Positions 25,938-36,045 are shown, counted from the stretch's first letter. The stretch: DNA of 64,000 nucleotides from Janthinobacterium rivuli (GCF_009208735.1 NZ_WFLJ01000001.1:496001-560000), one strand, 5' to 3'. Notes: generated from the letters alone by a model not told the origin. Numbers and translations are program-made.

Positions 25938-26267
25938 GGCGCGTTCCGTAACGTGGGTGGCTGCCGTCAGTGCATGTCGGTCGTCGGGGCATGGGACGGC
26001 CGGCACGGTTCGACACTGAAAACGTGTACCAATTGTATACCAGTTAGTATTTTTAGCGCCTGTTTTTGTGATTTTTAAATACCGCAGCAATACCACTCAC
26101 AAAAAATCCATAATACTGAGGGATTGGGAATCCGGGCTAAAACGGGCGCGGCCAGCGTGCCGGCGCGCGGCAGCGGTCCTGCGAGGAAGGGAAGAACGAT
26201 GCGTACCAGTGCCTGCCGCGCCATTGCGGCGGGCGGCACGGCGGCTTATTGGCGGCTTATTGGCGGC
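25938..26267. other. 330-bp intergenic region upstream of the MFS gene
   Basis: No gene is supported here. It holds the MFS promoter region, with an AT-rich stretch near 26040-26110, a direct repeat of GTRTAC hexamers at 26024-26040, and at its far end part of an 11-base tandem repeat (26240-26271) that reaches into the esterase stop codon. Confidence 0.6.
26024..26040. promoter_or_regulatory. possible operator: GTGTAC-N5-GTATAC
   Basis: Two near-palindromic hexamers, GTGTAC (26024-26029) and GTATAC (26035-26040), lie 11 bases apart start to start, about one helical turn, in the AT-rich region about 90-100 bases upstream of the MFS ATG. A dimeric regulator could bind here. No regulator gene is next to it. 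Confidence 0.3.
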
Positions 26268-26271
26268 TTAC
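26240..26271. repeat. 11-bp tandem repeat, about 2.9 copies
   Basis: GGCGGCTTATT is present twice and then as a nine-base partial copy. On the reverse strand each unit contributes a TAA triplet, and the first of these is the esterase stop codon. Slippage would change the tail without removing the stop. Confidence 0.75.
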
Positions 26272-27467
26272 CGGCGGCGGTGGCTGGCGAAGAAATCGAG
26301 CAGCATCCTGCTGGCGTCGGGCTTGGCCTTGTCGTTGAACGGCAGGCTGGCGTCGCCGCCGCTCCACGCGTGTTCGAGGTGCTCGACCTGCGCCACGCGC
26401 AGCAGCACGTCCTTGCCCACCTGATAGTCGTGCAAGGCGTACGCATGGGCCGGATTGCGTCCGCCCGCCGCGCCGCCCGGCAGGCGCTGCGCCGTCACCA
26501 CGGTATCGAACGGCAGGCGGTTGACGCGCACGCTCTGGCGCACCAGCTGCGTCTGATTGATGGGGCGCACCACCTTGTCGGCCAGCCCTTGCAGCAGGAT
26601 CGTGGGCAGCCGGGGAAACGCGGGCTGGCGCGCCAGCACTTCATCGATGGCCGCATCGGCGCGCGCGGCCGCGCCATGCTGCATCACACCCAGCGCGCCG
26701 ATCAGGTTATGCCCGGCGCCAAACACGGGCCCGGAGTGCAGGCCCAGGGCGGCGAACAGATGGGGATGGTTCAGGGCCACGATATGCGCCATGCCGGCGC
26801 CGGCGGAAATGCCGCAGATATAGATGCGCGCGCGGTCGATCGCATGGCGGGCCGCCACCTGCTCGATGGCGCCGACGATCAGGCGCACGTCGCCGCCGCC
26901 CTCCTGCGTCAGCTTGTCGTACCACTTCCAGCAACGACGCGCATGCGAGCGCAACGATTGCTGCGGATACAGCACGGCATAGCCCTTGCGCTCGGCCAGG
27001 CGGTTCATGCGCGTGCCTTCGGCAAACTGCGTGGCGCTCTGTTCACAGCCGTGCAGCATCACCAGCAGCGGCCGGCCCCGGCTGCGCATGGCGGCGCTTG
27101 GCGCCTTGTCGGGCAGGTACAGGAAATACGGCAGGCGCCGGCCCGGCAACTGTCCCAGTTCCGGCAACGGCGCATAGTGGGCGGCCAGCCACTTGCCCGG
27201 CGGGGGCGCCGTTCGCTTGCGCACGCGCGGCGGCGACAGGGACGTGGCAAACGGCGCCAGGGCGGGCACGGCGTCGCTGGCGGGCCTGGCGCGCGGCGTC
27301 GGCCTGACCTTGGCCGCAGTCTTGCCGCGGGGTTTAGGCTTAGGTTTAGGCGTGGGCTTGGCCGGCACGGGCCCGAACAGCACCTTGGCCAGCTTGCTCG
27401 CCGTGCGCTGCTGCGCCTTACCGGCGCGCAATAGCCCGCGCAGCCATGTGGTGGCGGGCTTCACCAT
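26268..27467 (-). CDS. PHB depolymerase-family esterase
   Basis: 399 residues from ATG 27467. Residues about 20-100 are a basic, Pro/Lys-rich linker (KPTPKPKPKP). The catalytic domain starts near 130 with LPYFLYLPD, an oxyanion stretch LLVMLHGCEQSA and the lipase box YICGISAGAGMA with nucleophile Ser; the acid and His are expected in the C-terminal third (LADKVV, EHAWSG). The family cleaves polyhydroxybutyrate or other esters such as feruloyl groups. I see no clear signal peptide, so an intracellular enzyme is possible. The frame is open upstream to 27707, including ATG 27563, but without a ribosome-binding site. A short ORF ends in an overlap with this start. Confidence 0.82.
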   Translation of the reverse strand: MVKPATTWLRGLLRAGKAQQRTASKLAKVLFGPVPAKPTPKPKPKPRGKTAAKVRPTPRARPASDAVPALAPFATSLSPPRVRKRTAPPPGKWLAAHYAPLPELGQLPGRRLPYFLYLPDKAPSAAMRSRGRPLLVMLHGCEQSATQFAEGTRMNRLAERKGYAVLYPQQSLRSHARRCWKWYDKLTQEGGGDVRLIVGAIEQVAARHAIDRARIYICGISAGAGMAHIVALNHPHLFAALGLHSGPVFGAGHNLIGALGVMQHGAAARADAAIDEVLARQPAFPRLPTILLQGLADKVVRPINQTQLVRQSVRVNRLPFDTVVTAQRLPGGAAGGRNPAHAYALHDYQVGKDVLLRVAQVEHLEHAWSGGDASLPFNDKAKPDASRMLLDFFASHRRR

Positions 27468-27538
27468 GGCAAGTCGCGCGCGTGTCGTGGTGGAGCGTAC
27501 CGCAAGTTCATCCCTCTGCAGCGTTGCATCGTCAGCAT
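27461..27538 (-). CDS. possible 25-codon leader ORF coupled to the esterase gene
   Basis: ATG 27538 follows a strong GGAGGAGA ribosome-binding site with a six-base gap, encodes MLTMQRCRGMNLRYAPPRHA and five more residues, and stops with TGA that overlaps the esterase start as ATGGTGA. The esterase ATG has no ribosome-binding site of its own. This is the layout expected for translational coupling. The peptide has no known relatives that I can name, so it could also be chance. Confidence 0.35.
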   Translation of the reverse strand: MLTMQRCRGMNLRYAPPRHARDLPW

Positions 27539-27705
27539 GTGCGGTCTCCTCCGTAGAACGCATAGAGTACCGCAATTGGTGGCCAACACCGTGCGTTTGC
27601 ACACCGATAAAGGTGCCGCCGGCACCATTGAGGCAGATCAAGCACCACCTTGTACGCCTGCGTAATCTGAGGACTCGATCAGCACTACACAGAGGAGAAA
27701 ACACC

Positions 27706-28296
27706 ATGAGCTATCTGGACCGCGACATTCTGGGCATGTACCGCAACCACAAAGGCCCGGGGCCGGCCCTGATGGGGGCCGACACCCTGCTTGGCGACGA
27801 GGTCTACAATCACAACGACGAGGAACTGGGCGACATCAAGGAAATCATGTTCGACATGCGCACCGGCCAGATCGCCTATGCCGTGCTGTCCTTCGGCGGC
27901 ATCCTGGGCATGGGCGACAAGCTGTTTGCCGTGCCCTGGGAACGCCTGACCCTCGACACCGTCAACAAGCGCTTCCTGCTCAACGTGGAAAAAAACCAGC
28001 TGAAAGACGCCCCCGGCTTCGACAAGAACAACTGGCCCGACATGGGCAGCGAAGCGTGGAACCAGCAGATGGAAGCGTTCTATGGCAGCGGCGCGCGCTA
28101 CGGCAGCGGCGTCATGGCGGCGGGCCGCATGCCATCCGGCAGCGACTTGCGCGGCGGCGCCAGCCTGCAATCGGGCAGCGAAGGCAGCATGTCCGGCACC
28201 TCGATGAGCGGCAGCCGCGCCGGCACGGGCGGCAGCCAGAGCAACCTGGGTTCGCGTTCGGCGCTCGGCGACGATGGGCGCGACGAGCGTAGTTGA
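27706..28296 (+). CDS. PRC-barrel domain protein
   Basis: 196 residues from ATG 27706, after AGAGGAG. Residues about 18-105 form a PRC-barrel: ALMGADTLLGDEVYNHNDEE, GDIKEIMFDMRTGQIAYAVL and GDKLFAVPWERLTLD. This fold is found in photosynthetic reaction-centre H subunits, RimM and many stress-induced soil-bacterium proteins. The last 65 residues are low-complexity and Gly/Ser-rich (SGTSMSGSRAG), probably disordered. No membrane segment. The function is unknown; a general-stress role is a guess based on relatives. A palindromic element follows it. Confidence 0.85.
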   Translation: MSYLDRDILGMYRNHKGPGPALMGADTLLGDEVYNHNDEELGDIKEIMFDMRTGQIAYAVLSFGGILGMGDKLFAVPWERLTLDTVNKRFLLNVEKNQLKDAPGFDKNNWPDMGSEAWNQQMEAFYGSGARYGSGVMAAGRMPSGSDLRGGASLQSGSEGSMSGTSMSGSRAGTGGSQSNLGSRSALGDDGRDERS

Positions 28297-28327
28297 GTGG
28301 GCAAGCGGACAAACCCGACAGACGAGG

Positions 28328-28360
28328 ACCGGGGTCGTACCCTGAGGGTACGACCCCGGT
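28328..28360. repeat. REP-like perfect palindrome
   Basis: ACCGGGGTCGTACCC (28328-28342) pairs perfectly with 28346-28360 around a TGA loop. No T-run follows. It lies between the converging PRC-barrel and hrpA genes and shares the GGGGTC...GACCCC core with the element at 63022-63085, so it looks like a dispersed repeat that may also halt transcription. Confidence 0.65.
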
Positions 28361-28381
28361 ATTTGCCTGGGGCTTAGAAAC

Positions 28382-31300
28382 CTAGCGCTGCATGGACTCC
28401 CATACTTTTTGCAGGCGCTTGGCCGATACCGGCATCGGCGTGCGCAATTCCTGCGCGAACAGCGACACGCGCAGCTCTTCCAGCATCCAGCGGAAGTCGA
28501 CCAGTTTCGGGTCCGTGTTCTTGCCGGCCTGGCGGTCCTTGGCCTGGCGCAAGTATGGCGCGGCGGCCGATTGCCATTCGGCCATCAACTTGGTGTCGCG
28601 CGCGGGATCGGCGCGCAGCTTTTCCAGACGCACGTTGATCGCTTTTAAGTAACGGGGGAAATGCGCCAGCTGCGTGTACTCGTTTTCCGTCAGGAAGCGC
28701 TTATGCACGAGTCCCTGCAGCTGCGCCTGGATATCGGATGCGGCCGCCGCAGGAATATTCTGCAAGCGCTTGGGCAAACCGTGGAATTCCGTCAGCACTT
28801 GCGACAGCAGGCGGGCGATTTCGTTGACCAGCAACACCAGACGCGACTTGCCTTCCGCCTGGCGCTTGGCGAACGAGGCGGCGTCCAGCGGCAGCGGCTC
28901 TTGCAGGCAGGCGATGTCGAGCGCCTTGTTGATGATTTGCTCGCGCAACTCTTCCTGCGAACCGAGGGCCATGAATTGCATGCCCATCTGCTGCAAGCCG
29001 GGGATGCTTTTCTCGACGTACTTGATCTGCTCCTTCATTTGCAGCGCGAACAATCGGCGCAAACCGACCTTGTGCGTGCGCGCGGCCACGGTCGGATCGT
29101 CGAACACTTCCAGGTCGCAATGCGTACCCTTGTCGACCAGTGCGGGGAAGCCGATCAGGGTCAGCTTGCCCTGCACGATTTCCAGCAACTCCGGCAATTC
29201 GCCAAAGGTCCAGCCCGTCAAGCCCATGTGCTGCGACACGGTGGCATTCGGCGACGCTGGCGTGGCAGGGGCAGCGCCCTTGCCTGTCGCCGCGCTGGCG
29301 CCTTGCGCTTGCGCCTGCAGCCGCGACGCCACTTGCGCGCCCGCCACCTTGGCACCGGGCGTGCCCGCGCCGGACACGCCCGACACCTCGGCCAGCTTCT
29401 GGAAACTCTGGCGCGCCTGGCCGCCGAATTCCGCCTGCAGGGTGGCCAGGTTGCGGCCCATGTCCAGCTGGCGGCCATGCTCGTCGATCACCTTGAAATT
29501 CATGAAGTGATGGGCAGGCAGGGTTTCCGGCTTGAAGTCCGTCGTCAACACATTGATGGTGATCTGCGTGCGGATGTCGAGGATGATGGCGTCTACAAGA
29601 TCGCCGCGGCCGAACACGCCCGCCTCGTGCACGCGCTCGCAGAACTTGGCCGCATAGTCGGGCAGCGGCACGCAGTGGCGGCGCAGCTTTTGCGGCAACG
29701 ATTTGAGCAGCAGATGCACTTTTTCCTTCAGCATGCCCGGCACCAGCCATTCGCAGCGCTCGCGCGGCAACTGGTTCAAGGCATACAGCGGCACGCTCAA
29801 GGTCACGCCATCGCGCACGCTGCCCGGTTCGAAGTGGTACGTGAGGCCCATTTCCAGGCCCGTCACCGACATGGTTTTCGGGAACAGGTCCGTCGTCACG
29901 CCGGCCGCCTCGTGGCGCATCAGCTCTTCGCGGTTCAAATACAGCAGCTTCGGGTTCTCGCGCGTGGCTTCCTTGTGCCATTTCTCGAAACCGGCGCCAT
30001 TGCACACGTCCGCCGGCAGCAATTTATCGTAGAAGGCGGCGATCAATTCATCGTCGACCAGCACGTCCAGGCGGCGCGATTTGTGCTCAAGGTTTTCGAT
30101 GTCCTTGATCAGCTTGTGGTTGTGCGCAAAGAACGGCGCGCGCGTGTCGAAGTCGCCGCCCACGAGGGCGTCGCGAATGAAGATCTCACGCGCTTCCGGC
30201 AAGTTGAAATTGCCGTAATTGATGCGACGCTGGCTGTACACCACCAGGCCATACAAAGTCGCCCGTTCGGACGCCGTCACCTGCGCCGAGCGTTTTTCCC
30301 AGCGCGGTTCGCCCCACGATTTCTTCAGCAAATGCACGCCGACTTTTTCCAGCCATTCGGGCTGGATCTGCGCCACGCAGCGCGCGTACAGCCGCGTCGT
30401 GTCGACCAGTTCGGCCGCCATGATCCACTTGCCCGGCTTTTTCAGCAGCGAGGAACCGGGCCAGATATGGAACTTGATGCCGCGCGCGCCCAGGTAGCCC
30501 GCACCCGGCTCGTCCTCGCCCTTGAAGCCGATATTGCCCAGCAAGCCGGTCAGCAAGGCCATGTGCAGGTTGTCGTAGGTGGCCGGCGCCTCATTCAATC
30601 GCCAGCCCTGCTCCTTGACGATGGTCAGCAGCTGCGAATGCACGTCGCGCCATTCGCGCAAGCGCATCTGCGACAGGAAATTCGTGCGGCAATTGTCTTG
30701 CAGCTGGCGGTTGGTTTTCTTGTGCTCGATGGCGGACTCGAACCAGCGCCAGATTTTCAGGTAACTCAAGAATTCCGATTTCTCATCGGCGAATTTCTTG
30801 TGCGCCTCGTCGGCCGCCTGCTGGTGTTCCATCGGGCGGTCGCGCGGGTCTTGCACGGACAGGGCCGAGGCGACGATCAGCACTTCCGTCAGACACGCGT
30901 TATCGAGCGCGGCGAGAATCATGCGGCCCACGCGCGGGTCCAGCGGCAGCTTGGCCAGCTTGTTGCCCAGCGGCGTAAGCTTGTTCACTTCATCGACGGC
31001 GCCCAGTTCCTGCAGCAATTGATAACCGTCGGCCACCGCGCGCGCCAGCGGCGGCTCGATGAAGGGGAAGGTTTCCACATCCGTCAGGTGCAGCGATTTC
31101 ATGCGCAGGATGACGGCCGCCAGCGAGGAGCGCAGGATTTCCGGTTCCGTGAATTTCGGGCGCAGCAAATAATCCTGCTCTTCGTACAGGCGGATGCAGA
31201 CGCCATCGGCCACGCGGCCGCAACGTCCGGCACGCTGGTTGGCGGCCGACTGGGCGATCGGTTCGACCTGCAGCTGCTCGACCTTGTTGCGATAACTGTA

Positions 31301-32587
31301 GCGCTTCACGCGCGCCAGGCCCGCGTCGACCACATAGCGGATGCCGGGCACGGTCAGCGAGGTTTCCGCCACGTTGGTGGCCAGCACGATGCGGCGCGCA
31401 TTGCTGGTTTTAAACACGCGCTCCTGCTCCTCGGCCGACAGGCGGGCGAACAGGGGCAGAATCTCCACGTGCGGCGGATGGTGCTTGCGCAGCGCTTCGG
31501 CGCAGTCGCGGATTTCGCGCTCGCCCGGCAAGAACACCAGCACGTCGCCCGAGCCGATGCGGCACAGTTCTTCCACGCCATCGACGACGGCATCCATCAG
31601 GTCGCGCTTTTCGCGCGCGGCGGCCGTGCGCTGGCCCGGCTTGTCGGCGCCGCTATTCCCCGCGCCGGCGCCCGGCATGGCCACCTGCTCGCGCTCCACG
31701 GGACGGTAGCGCACTTCCACCTGGTACAGGCGGCCCGACACTTCGATCACGGGCGCCGGTTTTTCCGGCGTGCCGAAATGGCGCGCGAAACGTTCCGCAT
31801 CAATGGTCGCCGAGGTGATGATGATTTTCAGGTCGGGCCGGCGCGGCAGCAGCTGCTTCAGGTAGCCGAGCAGGAAATCGATGTTCAGGCTGCGTTCGTG
31901 CGCCTCATCGATGATGATGGTGTCGTAATTTTTCAACAACGGGTCGGTCTGCGTCTCGGCCAGCAGGATACCGTCCGTCATCAGCTTGACGGATGCGCCC
32001 TTCGTCAAGGTATCGGCAAAGCGCACCTTGAAGCCGACCGTCTCGCCCAGCGGCGTGCCCAGCTCCTGCGCGATGCGCTTGGCCGTCGACGAGGCGGCGA
32101 TGCGGCGCGGCTGCGTGTGGCCGATCAAGCCCTTCTGTCCACGCCCCAGTTCCAGGCAAATCTTCGGCAATTGGGTCGTCTTGCCGGAACCCGTCTCGCC
32201 CGAGACGATGATCACCTGGTTTTCAGTGAGCGCCTTGGCGATTTCCGCGCGCCGGCCCGAGACGGGCAAGTCTTCCGGATACGTGATCGGCGGCAGCGGG
32301 TTGCGGAAAGCCTTTTCCGCCTCGCGCGCGGCGCGGGCCGCGTCACGGCTTTCGCGGCTGTCCTGCCCCTCGCGCGGCGGGCGCGCGGCCTGCGGCCTGC
32401 CCTCTCCCGCGCGCTGCTGCTGTTGCTGTTTCTGTTGTTCCGCGCGCGGCGGCTGCTGCCTTTGCTGGCTCACGGGCGGACGCTGGCGGCCCTGCGCAGG
32501 CGTGGCGGCAGGCATGGCAACATCGCCGCTGGCGGGCACGTTTGCAACGTTGGAAAGAGGGGAAGACTTATTGCTGGCTGAAGACAT
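28382..32587 (-). CDS. hrpA: ATP-dependent RNA helicase HrpA (DEAH box)
   Basis: 1401 residues, slightly longer than the usual 1300 because residues about 25-90 form a Gln/Arg/Pro-rich tail. The helicase core has GETGSGKT (130-137), DEAH (227-230), SAT in ITSATIDAERF and the arginine motif QRAGRCGR. It is followed by the helicase-associated domains (HA2, OB) and the long DUF3418-type C-terminal part typical of HrpA. HrpA is a 3'-to-5' RNA helicase that acts on mRNA and helps rescue stalled or collided ribosomes in E. coli. It is transcribed divergently from argA across a 57-base gap. Confidence 0.95.
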   Translation of the reverse strand: MSSASNKSSPLSNVANVPASGDVAMPAATPAQGRQRPPVSQQRQQPPRAEQQKQQQQQRAGEGRPQAARPPREGQDSRESRDAARAAREAEKAFRNPLPPITYPEDLPVSGRRAEIAKALTENQVIIVSGETGSGKTTQLPKICLELGRGQKGLIGHTQPRRIAASSTAKRIAQELGTPLGETVGFKVRFADTLTKGASVKLMTDGILLAETQTDPLLKNYDTIIIDEAHERSLNIDFLLGYLKQLLPRRPDLKIIITSATIDAERFARHFGTPEKPAPVIEVSGRLYQVEVRYRPVEREQVAMPGAGAGNSGADKPGQRTAAAREKRDLMDAVVDGVEELCRIGSGDVLVFLPGEREIRDCAEALRKHHPPHVEILPLFARLSAEEQERVFKTSNARRIVLATNVAETSLTVPGIRYVVDAGLARVKRYSYRNKVEQLQVEPIAQSAANQRAGRCGRVADGVCIRLYEEQDYLLRPKFTEPEILRSSLAAVILRMKSLHLTDVETFPFIEPPLARAVADGYQLLQELGAVDEVNKLTPLGNKLAKLPLDPRVGRMILAALDNACLTEVLIVASALSVQDPRDRPMEHQQAADEAHKKFADEKSEFLSYLKIWRWFESAIEHKKTNRQLQDNCRTNFLSQMRLREWRDVHSQLLTIVKEQGWRLNEAPATYDNLHMALLTGLLGNIGFKGEDEPGAGYLGARGIKFHIWPGSSLLKKPGKWIMAAELVDTTRLYARCVAQIQPEWLEKVGVHLLKKSWGEPRWEKRSAQVTASERATLYGLVVYSQRRINYGNFNLPEAREIFIRDALVGGDFDTRAPFFAHNHKLIKDIENLEHKSRRLDVLVDDELIAAFYDKLLPADVCNGAGFEKWHKEATRENPKLLYLNREELMRHEAAGVTTDLFPKTMSVTGLEMGLTYHFEPGSVRDGVTLSVPLYALNQLPRERCEWLVPGMLKEKVHLLLKSLPQKLRRHCVPLPDYAAKFCERVHEAGVFGRGDLVDAIILDIRTQITINVLTTDFKPETLPAHHFMNFKVIDEHGRQLDMGRNLATLQAEFGGQARQSFQKLAEVSGVSGAGTPGAKVAGAQVASRLQAQAQGASAATGKGAAPATPASPNATVSQHMGLTGWTFGELPELLEIVQGKLTLIGFPALVDKGTHCDLEVFDDPTVAARTHKVGLRRLFALQMKEQIKYVEKSIPGLQQMGMQFMALGSQEELREQIINKALDIACLQEPLPLDAASFAKRQAEGKSRLVLLVNEIARLLSQVLTEFHGLPKRLQNIPAAAASDIQAQLQGLVHKRFLTENEYTQLAHFPRYLKAINVRLEKLRADPARDTKLMAEWQSAAAPYLRQAKDRQAGKNTDPKLVDFRWMLEELRVSLFAQELRTPMPVSAKRLQKVWESMQR

Positions 32588-32631
32588 TGTTTTTTTACAG
32601 GTATTTTAAGCGCGCACATCGCGCAGCGAAT

Positions 32632-32637
32632 TATAAT
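32632..32637 (+). promoter_or_regulatory. -10 box directly before argA
   Basis: A perfect TATAAT ends only 7 bases before the argA ATG at 32645. If it is used, transcription would start at or next to the ATG and the mRNA would be leaderless. No good -35 element is seen 17 bases upstream. Confidence 0.4.
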
Positions 32638-32644
32638 GCGCTTA

Positions 32645-33955
32645 ATGGAAAACCCTACCCAATTCGTCCAATGGCTGCGCTCCGTCGCGCCCTACATCCA
32701 CGCCTTTCGCGGCAAGACCTTCGTGGTCGCCTTCCCCGGTGAACTCGTCAGCGCCGGGGCGCTGCAGGTGCTGGCCCATGATTTGTCCCTGCTGCATGCG
32801 CTGGACATCAATGTCACCGTCGTCTACGGCTCGCGGCCGCAGGTGGCGGAACAACTGGCCTTGCGTAACGTCGAAGGCCGCTTCCACAATGGCGTGCGCA
32901 TCACGGACATCGCCGCGCTGGAATGCGCGAAGGAAGCCGCCGGCGAGCTGCGCCTCGACATCGAGGCCGCGTTCAGCCAGGGCTTGCCGAACACGCCCAT
33001 GTCGCACGCGGCCATCCGTATCATTTCAGGCAACTTCATCACGGCGCGCCCGCTGGGCGTGATCGATGGCGTGGACCTGGAACTGACGGGCATCACGCGC
33101 AAGGTCGACGCCGAAACCATCCATTCCATCCTCGGTTCGGATGGCCTGGTGCTGCTGTCGCCACTGGGTTTCTCGCCCACGGGCGAAGCGTTCAATCTCA
33201 CCATGGAAGACGTGGCGTGCAGCGCCGCCATCGCCCTGCACGCGGACAAGCTGATTTTCATCACGGAAACCCCGATGATGGAAGACGCCACGGGCGTGGA
33301 AATCCGCGAACTGTCGTCGCACCAGGCCGAAGCCGTGCTGATGGCCGGTTTCTTGCCGGACGCGACGGCGTTTTATTTGAAGCATTGCGTCAAGGCATGC
33401 CACAACGGCGTCGAGCGCTCGCACATCGTGCCCTTCTCGATGGATGGTTCGGCCCTGCTGGAATTGTTCACCCATGATGGCGTGGGCACCATGATCAGCC
33501 ATGAAAACCTGGAAAGCCTGCGCCAGGCCACCATCGAAGACGTGGGCGGCATCATCAAACTGATCGAACCGCTGGAAGCGGACGGCACGTTGGTCAAGCG
33601 GGGCCGCGAGCTGATCGAACGCGAAATCGATTATTTCTCCGTCATCGAGCATGACGGCGTGATCTTCGGCTGCGCCGCCCTGTACCCGTTCCCCGCGCAA
33701 AAGATGGCGGAAATGGCCTGCCTGACGGTCAATCCGGAAGTGCAAGCCCAGGGCGACGGCGAGCGCATCCTGAAGCACATGGAAAACCGCGCGCGTGCCG
33801 CCGGCCTGAACAAACTGTTCGTGCTGACCACGCGCACCTCGCACTGGTTCAAGAAACGCGGCTTCGTGCCGGCCACGGTTGACGATTTGCCGAAGGACCG
33901 CCAGCATATGTATAACTGGCAGCGTAAGTCGCAGGTGTTGATCAAGACCCTGTAA
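32645..33955 (+). CDS. argA: amino-acid N-acetyltransferase (N-acetylglutamate synthase)
   Basis: 436 residues. The N-terminal amino-acid-kinase-like domain (about 1-285) starts with FVQWLRSVAPYIHAFRGKTF and has the arginine-responsive fold. The C-terminal GNAT domain (about 295-436) includes LTVNPEVQAQGDGERILKHM, the acetyl-CoA loop. It makes N-acetylglutamate from glutamate and acetyl-CoA, the first step of arginine synthesis, and is normally inhibited by arginine. I chose ATG 32645; ATG 32636 is in frame but overlaps the TATAAT box. It ends in a strong terminator shared with kdsA. Confidence 0.95.
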   Translation: MENPTQFVQWLRSVAPYIHAFRGKTFVVAFPGELVSAGALQVLAHDLSLLHALDINVTVVYGSRPQVAEQLALRNVEGRFHNGVRITDIAALECAKEAAGELRLDIEAAFSQGLPNTPMSHAAIRIISGNFITARPLGVIDGVDLELTGITRKVDAETIHSILGSDGLVLLSPLGFSPTGEAFNLTMEDVACSAAIALHADKLIFITETPMMEDATGVEIRELSSHQAEAVLMAGFLPDATAFYLKHCVKACHNGVERSHIVPFSMDGSALLELFTHDGVGTMISHENLESLRQATIEDVGGIIKLIEPLEADGTLVKRGRELIEREIDYFSVIEHDGVIFGCAALYPFPAQKMAEMACLTVNPEVQAQGDGERILKHMENRARAAGLNKLFVLTTRTSHWFKKRGFVPATVDDLPKDRQHMYNWQRKSQVLIKTL

Positions 33956-33960
33956 AACTG

Positions 33961-33986
33961 AAAAAGCCCGGCATGCCGGGCTTTTT
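33961..33986. terminator. bidirectional terminator between argA and kdsA
   Basis: A 26-base perfect palindrome: an A-run, then GCCCGGCATGCCGGGC, then a T-run. It serves the two converging genes. Confidence 0.93.
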
Positions 33987-34002
33987 CTTTACTGACACAC
34001 CA

Positions 34003-34929
<927 letters not shown>

Positions 34930-35067
34930 CTAGGGCGGCGCAGATCAAATTTGATCCAGCGCAAGGGCGCGGCAAACGGCATGTCGCCAGGCCGCGACGG
35001 CCCCGCGAGGGCAGGCGCAAAGTGCCTTATAATCACGCTTTATCTCTACACTGATTCAGGAGCACAG

Positions 35068-35340
35068 ATGGCCCGCACGATCCACTGCATCAAACTCAAC
35101 AAGGAAGCCGAAGGACTGGATTTCCCGCCGTACCCGGGCGAACTGGGCAAGAAGATTTACGAATCCGTGTCGAAAGAAGCCTGGGCCGCCTGGCTCAAGC
35201 ACCAGACCATGCTGGTCAATGAAAACCGCTTGAACCTGGCCGACGCGCGCGCCCGCAAATACCTGGCCACGCAGATGGAAAAGCATTTCTTCGGCGATGG
35301 CGCCGATGCGGCCATGGGCTACGTTCCACCAACGGAATAA
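35068..35340 (+). CDS. yggX: oxidative-damage protection / Fe(II)-trafficking protein YggX
   Basis: 90 residues, family length, starting [20 protein letters not shown] with the single conserved Cys at residue 7. [20 protein letters not shown] and [20 protein letters not shown] are diagnostic. YggX protects Fe-S clusters from oxidation and may carry iron. ATG 35068 follows CAGGAG. A TATAAT box at 35028-35033 gives a leader of about 30 bases. Confidence 0.95.
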   Translation: MARTIHCIKLNKEAEGLDFPPYPGELGKKIYESVSKEAWAAWLKHQTMLVNENRLNLADARARKYLATQMEKHFFGDGADAAMGYVPPTE

Positions 35341-35507
35341 GCTGTATCGCTTGCCCGTGACCACGTCACGGGCAGTTTCTCCGTCGTTTCACGCCTTTCC
35401 CCGCCGTTTCACGGCCATTCCTACCCGTTTCGTCGCACACCGCTCGCCGCCCGCGCCGCCGGCTGGCACAGTACGCCCATCGACAACCTCACTCCAAGGC
35501 GGACACC

Positions 35508-36032
35508 ATGTTGCAGCAAATCTTCAGCCACACTCCCCTCTACGTCTGGGCCATCCTGGGCTTCCTCGTCTACCGGGGCGTGCTGGCCAGCCGCGCGCGT
35601 GAAGTGAGCTTGCGCAAGCTGTGCATCATTCCGCTCGTCATGCTGGCCCTGTCCCTGAGCGGCGTGCAGGGCAGTTTCGGCTTGGCCGGCGTGGCGCCGT
35701 TCGCCTGGGCAGTAGGCGCCCTGGCCGGCGCGTCGCTGGCCTGGATGCTGACCGATGCGCGCAAGATCGTCGCCATACCCGAGCGGGCCAGCGTGCGGCG
35801 TCCCGGCAGCTGGGTGCCCTTGGTCTTGATGATGAGCATTTTCTGCATGAAATATGCGGTGGCCGTGACGCTCGCCATCGCGCCGGCCTACGCCCATGCG
35901 ACGAGCTTCATCGTACCCGTCTGCCTCGCCTATGGTTGCTTCAGCGGCATCTTCTTGGGTGGCTTGCTGCGCACCGTGGCCGTGTACCGCCAGGCGCACA
36001 TGACAAGCGGCCCGCAAGGGGCCGCCGTGTAA
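35508..36032 (+). CDS. small integral membrane protein (DUF6622-like)
   Basis: 174 residues from ATG 35508. There are five probable membrane helices: near 10-25, 38-53, 60-80, 105-125 and 135-155. The N-terminus MLQQIFSHTPLYVWAILGFL and the YRGVLASRAREVSLRK loop fit a family I know only as a domain of unknown function in betaproteobacteria. It has no recognisable catalytic motif and no obvious partner gene. The function is unknown. Confidence 0.72.
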   Translation: MLQQIFSHTPLYVWAILGFLVYRGVLASRAREVSLRKLCIIPLVMLALSLSGVQGSFGLAGVAPFAWAVGALAGASLAWMLTDARKIVAIPERASVRRPGSWVPLVLMMSIFCMKYAVAVTLAIAPAYAHATSFIVPVCLAYGCFSGIFLGGLLRTVAVYRQAHMTSGPQGAAV

Positions 36033-36045
36033 AACAGGTGCGTAC

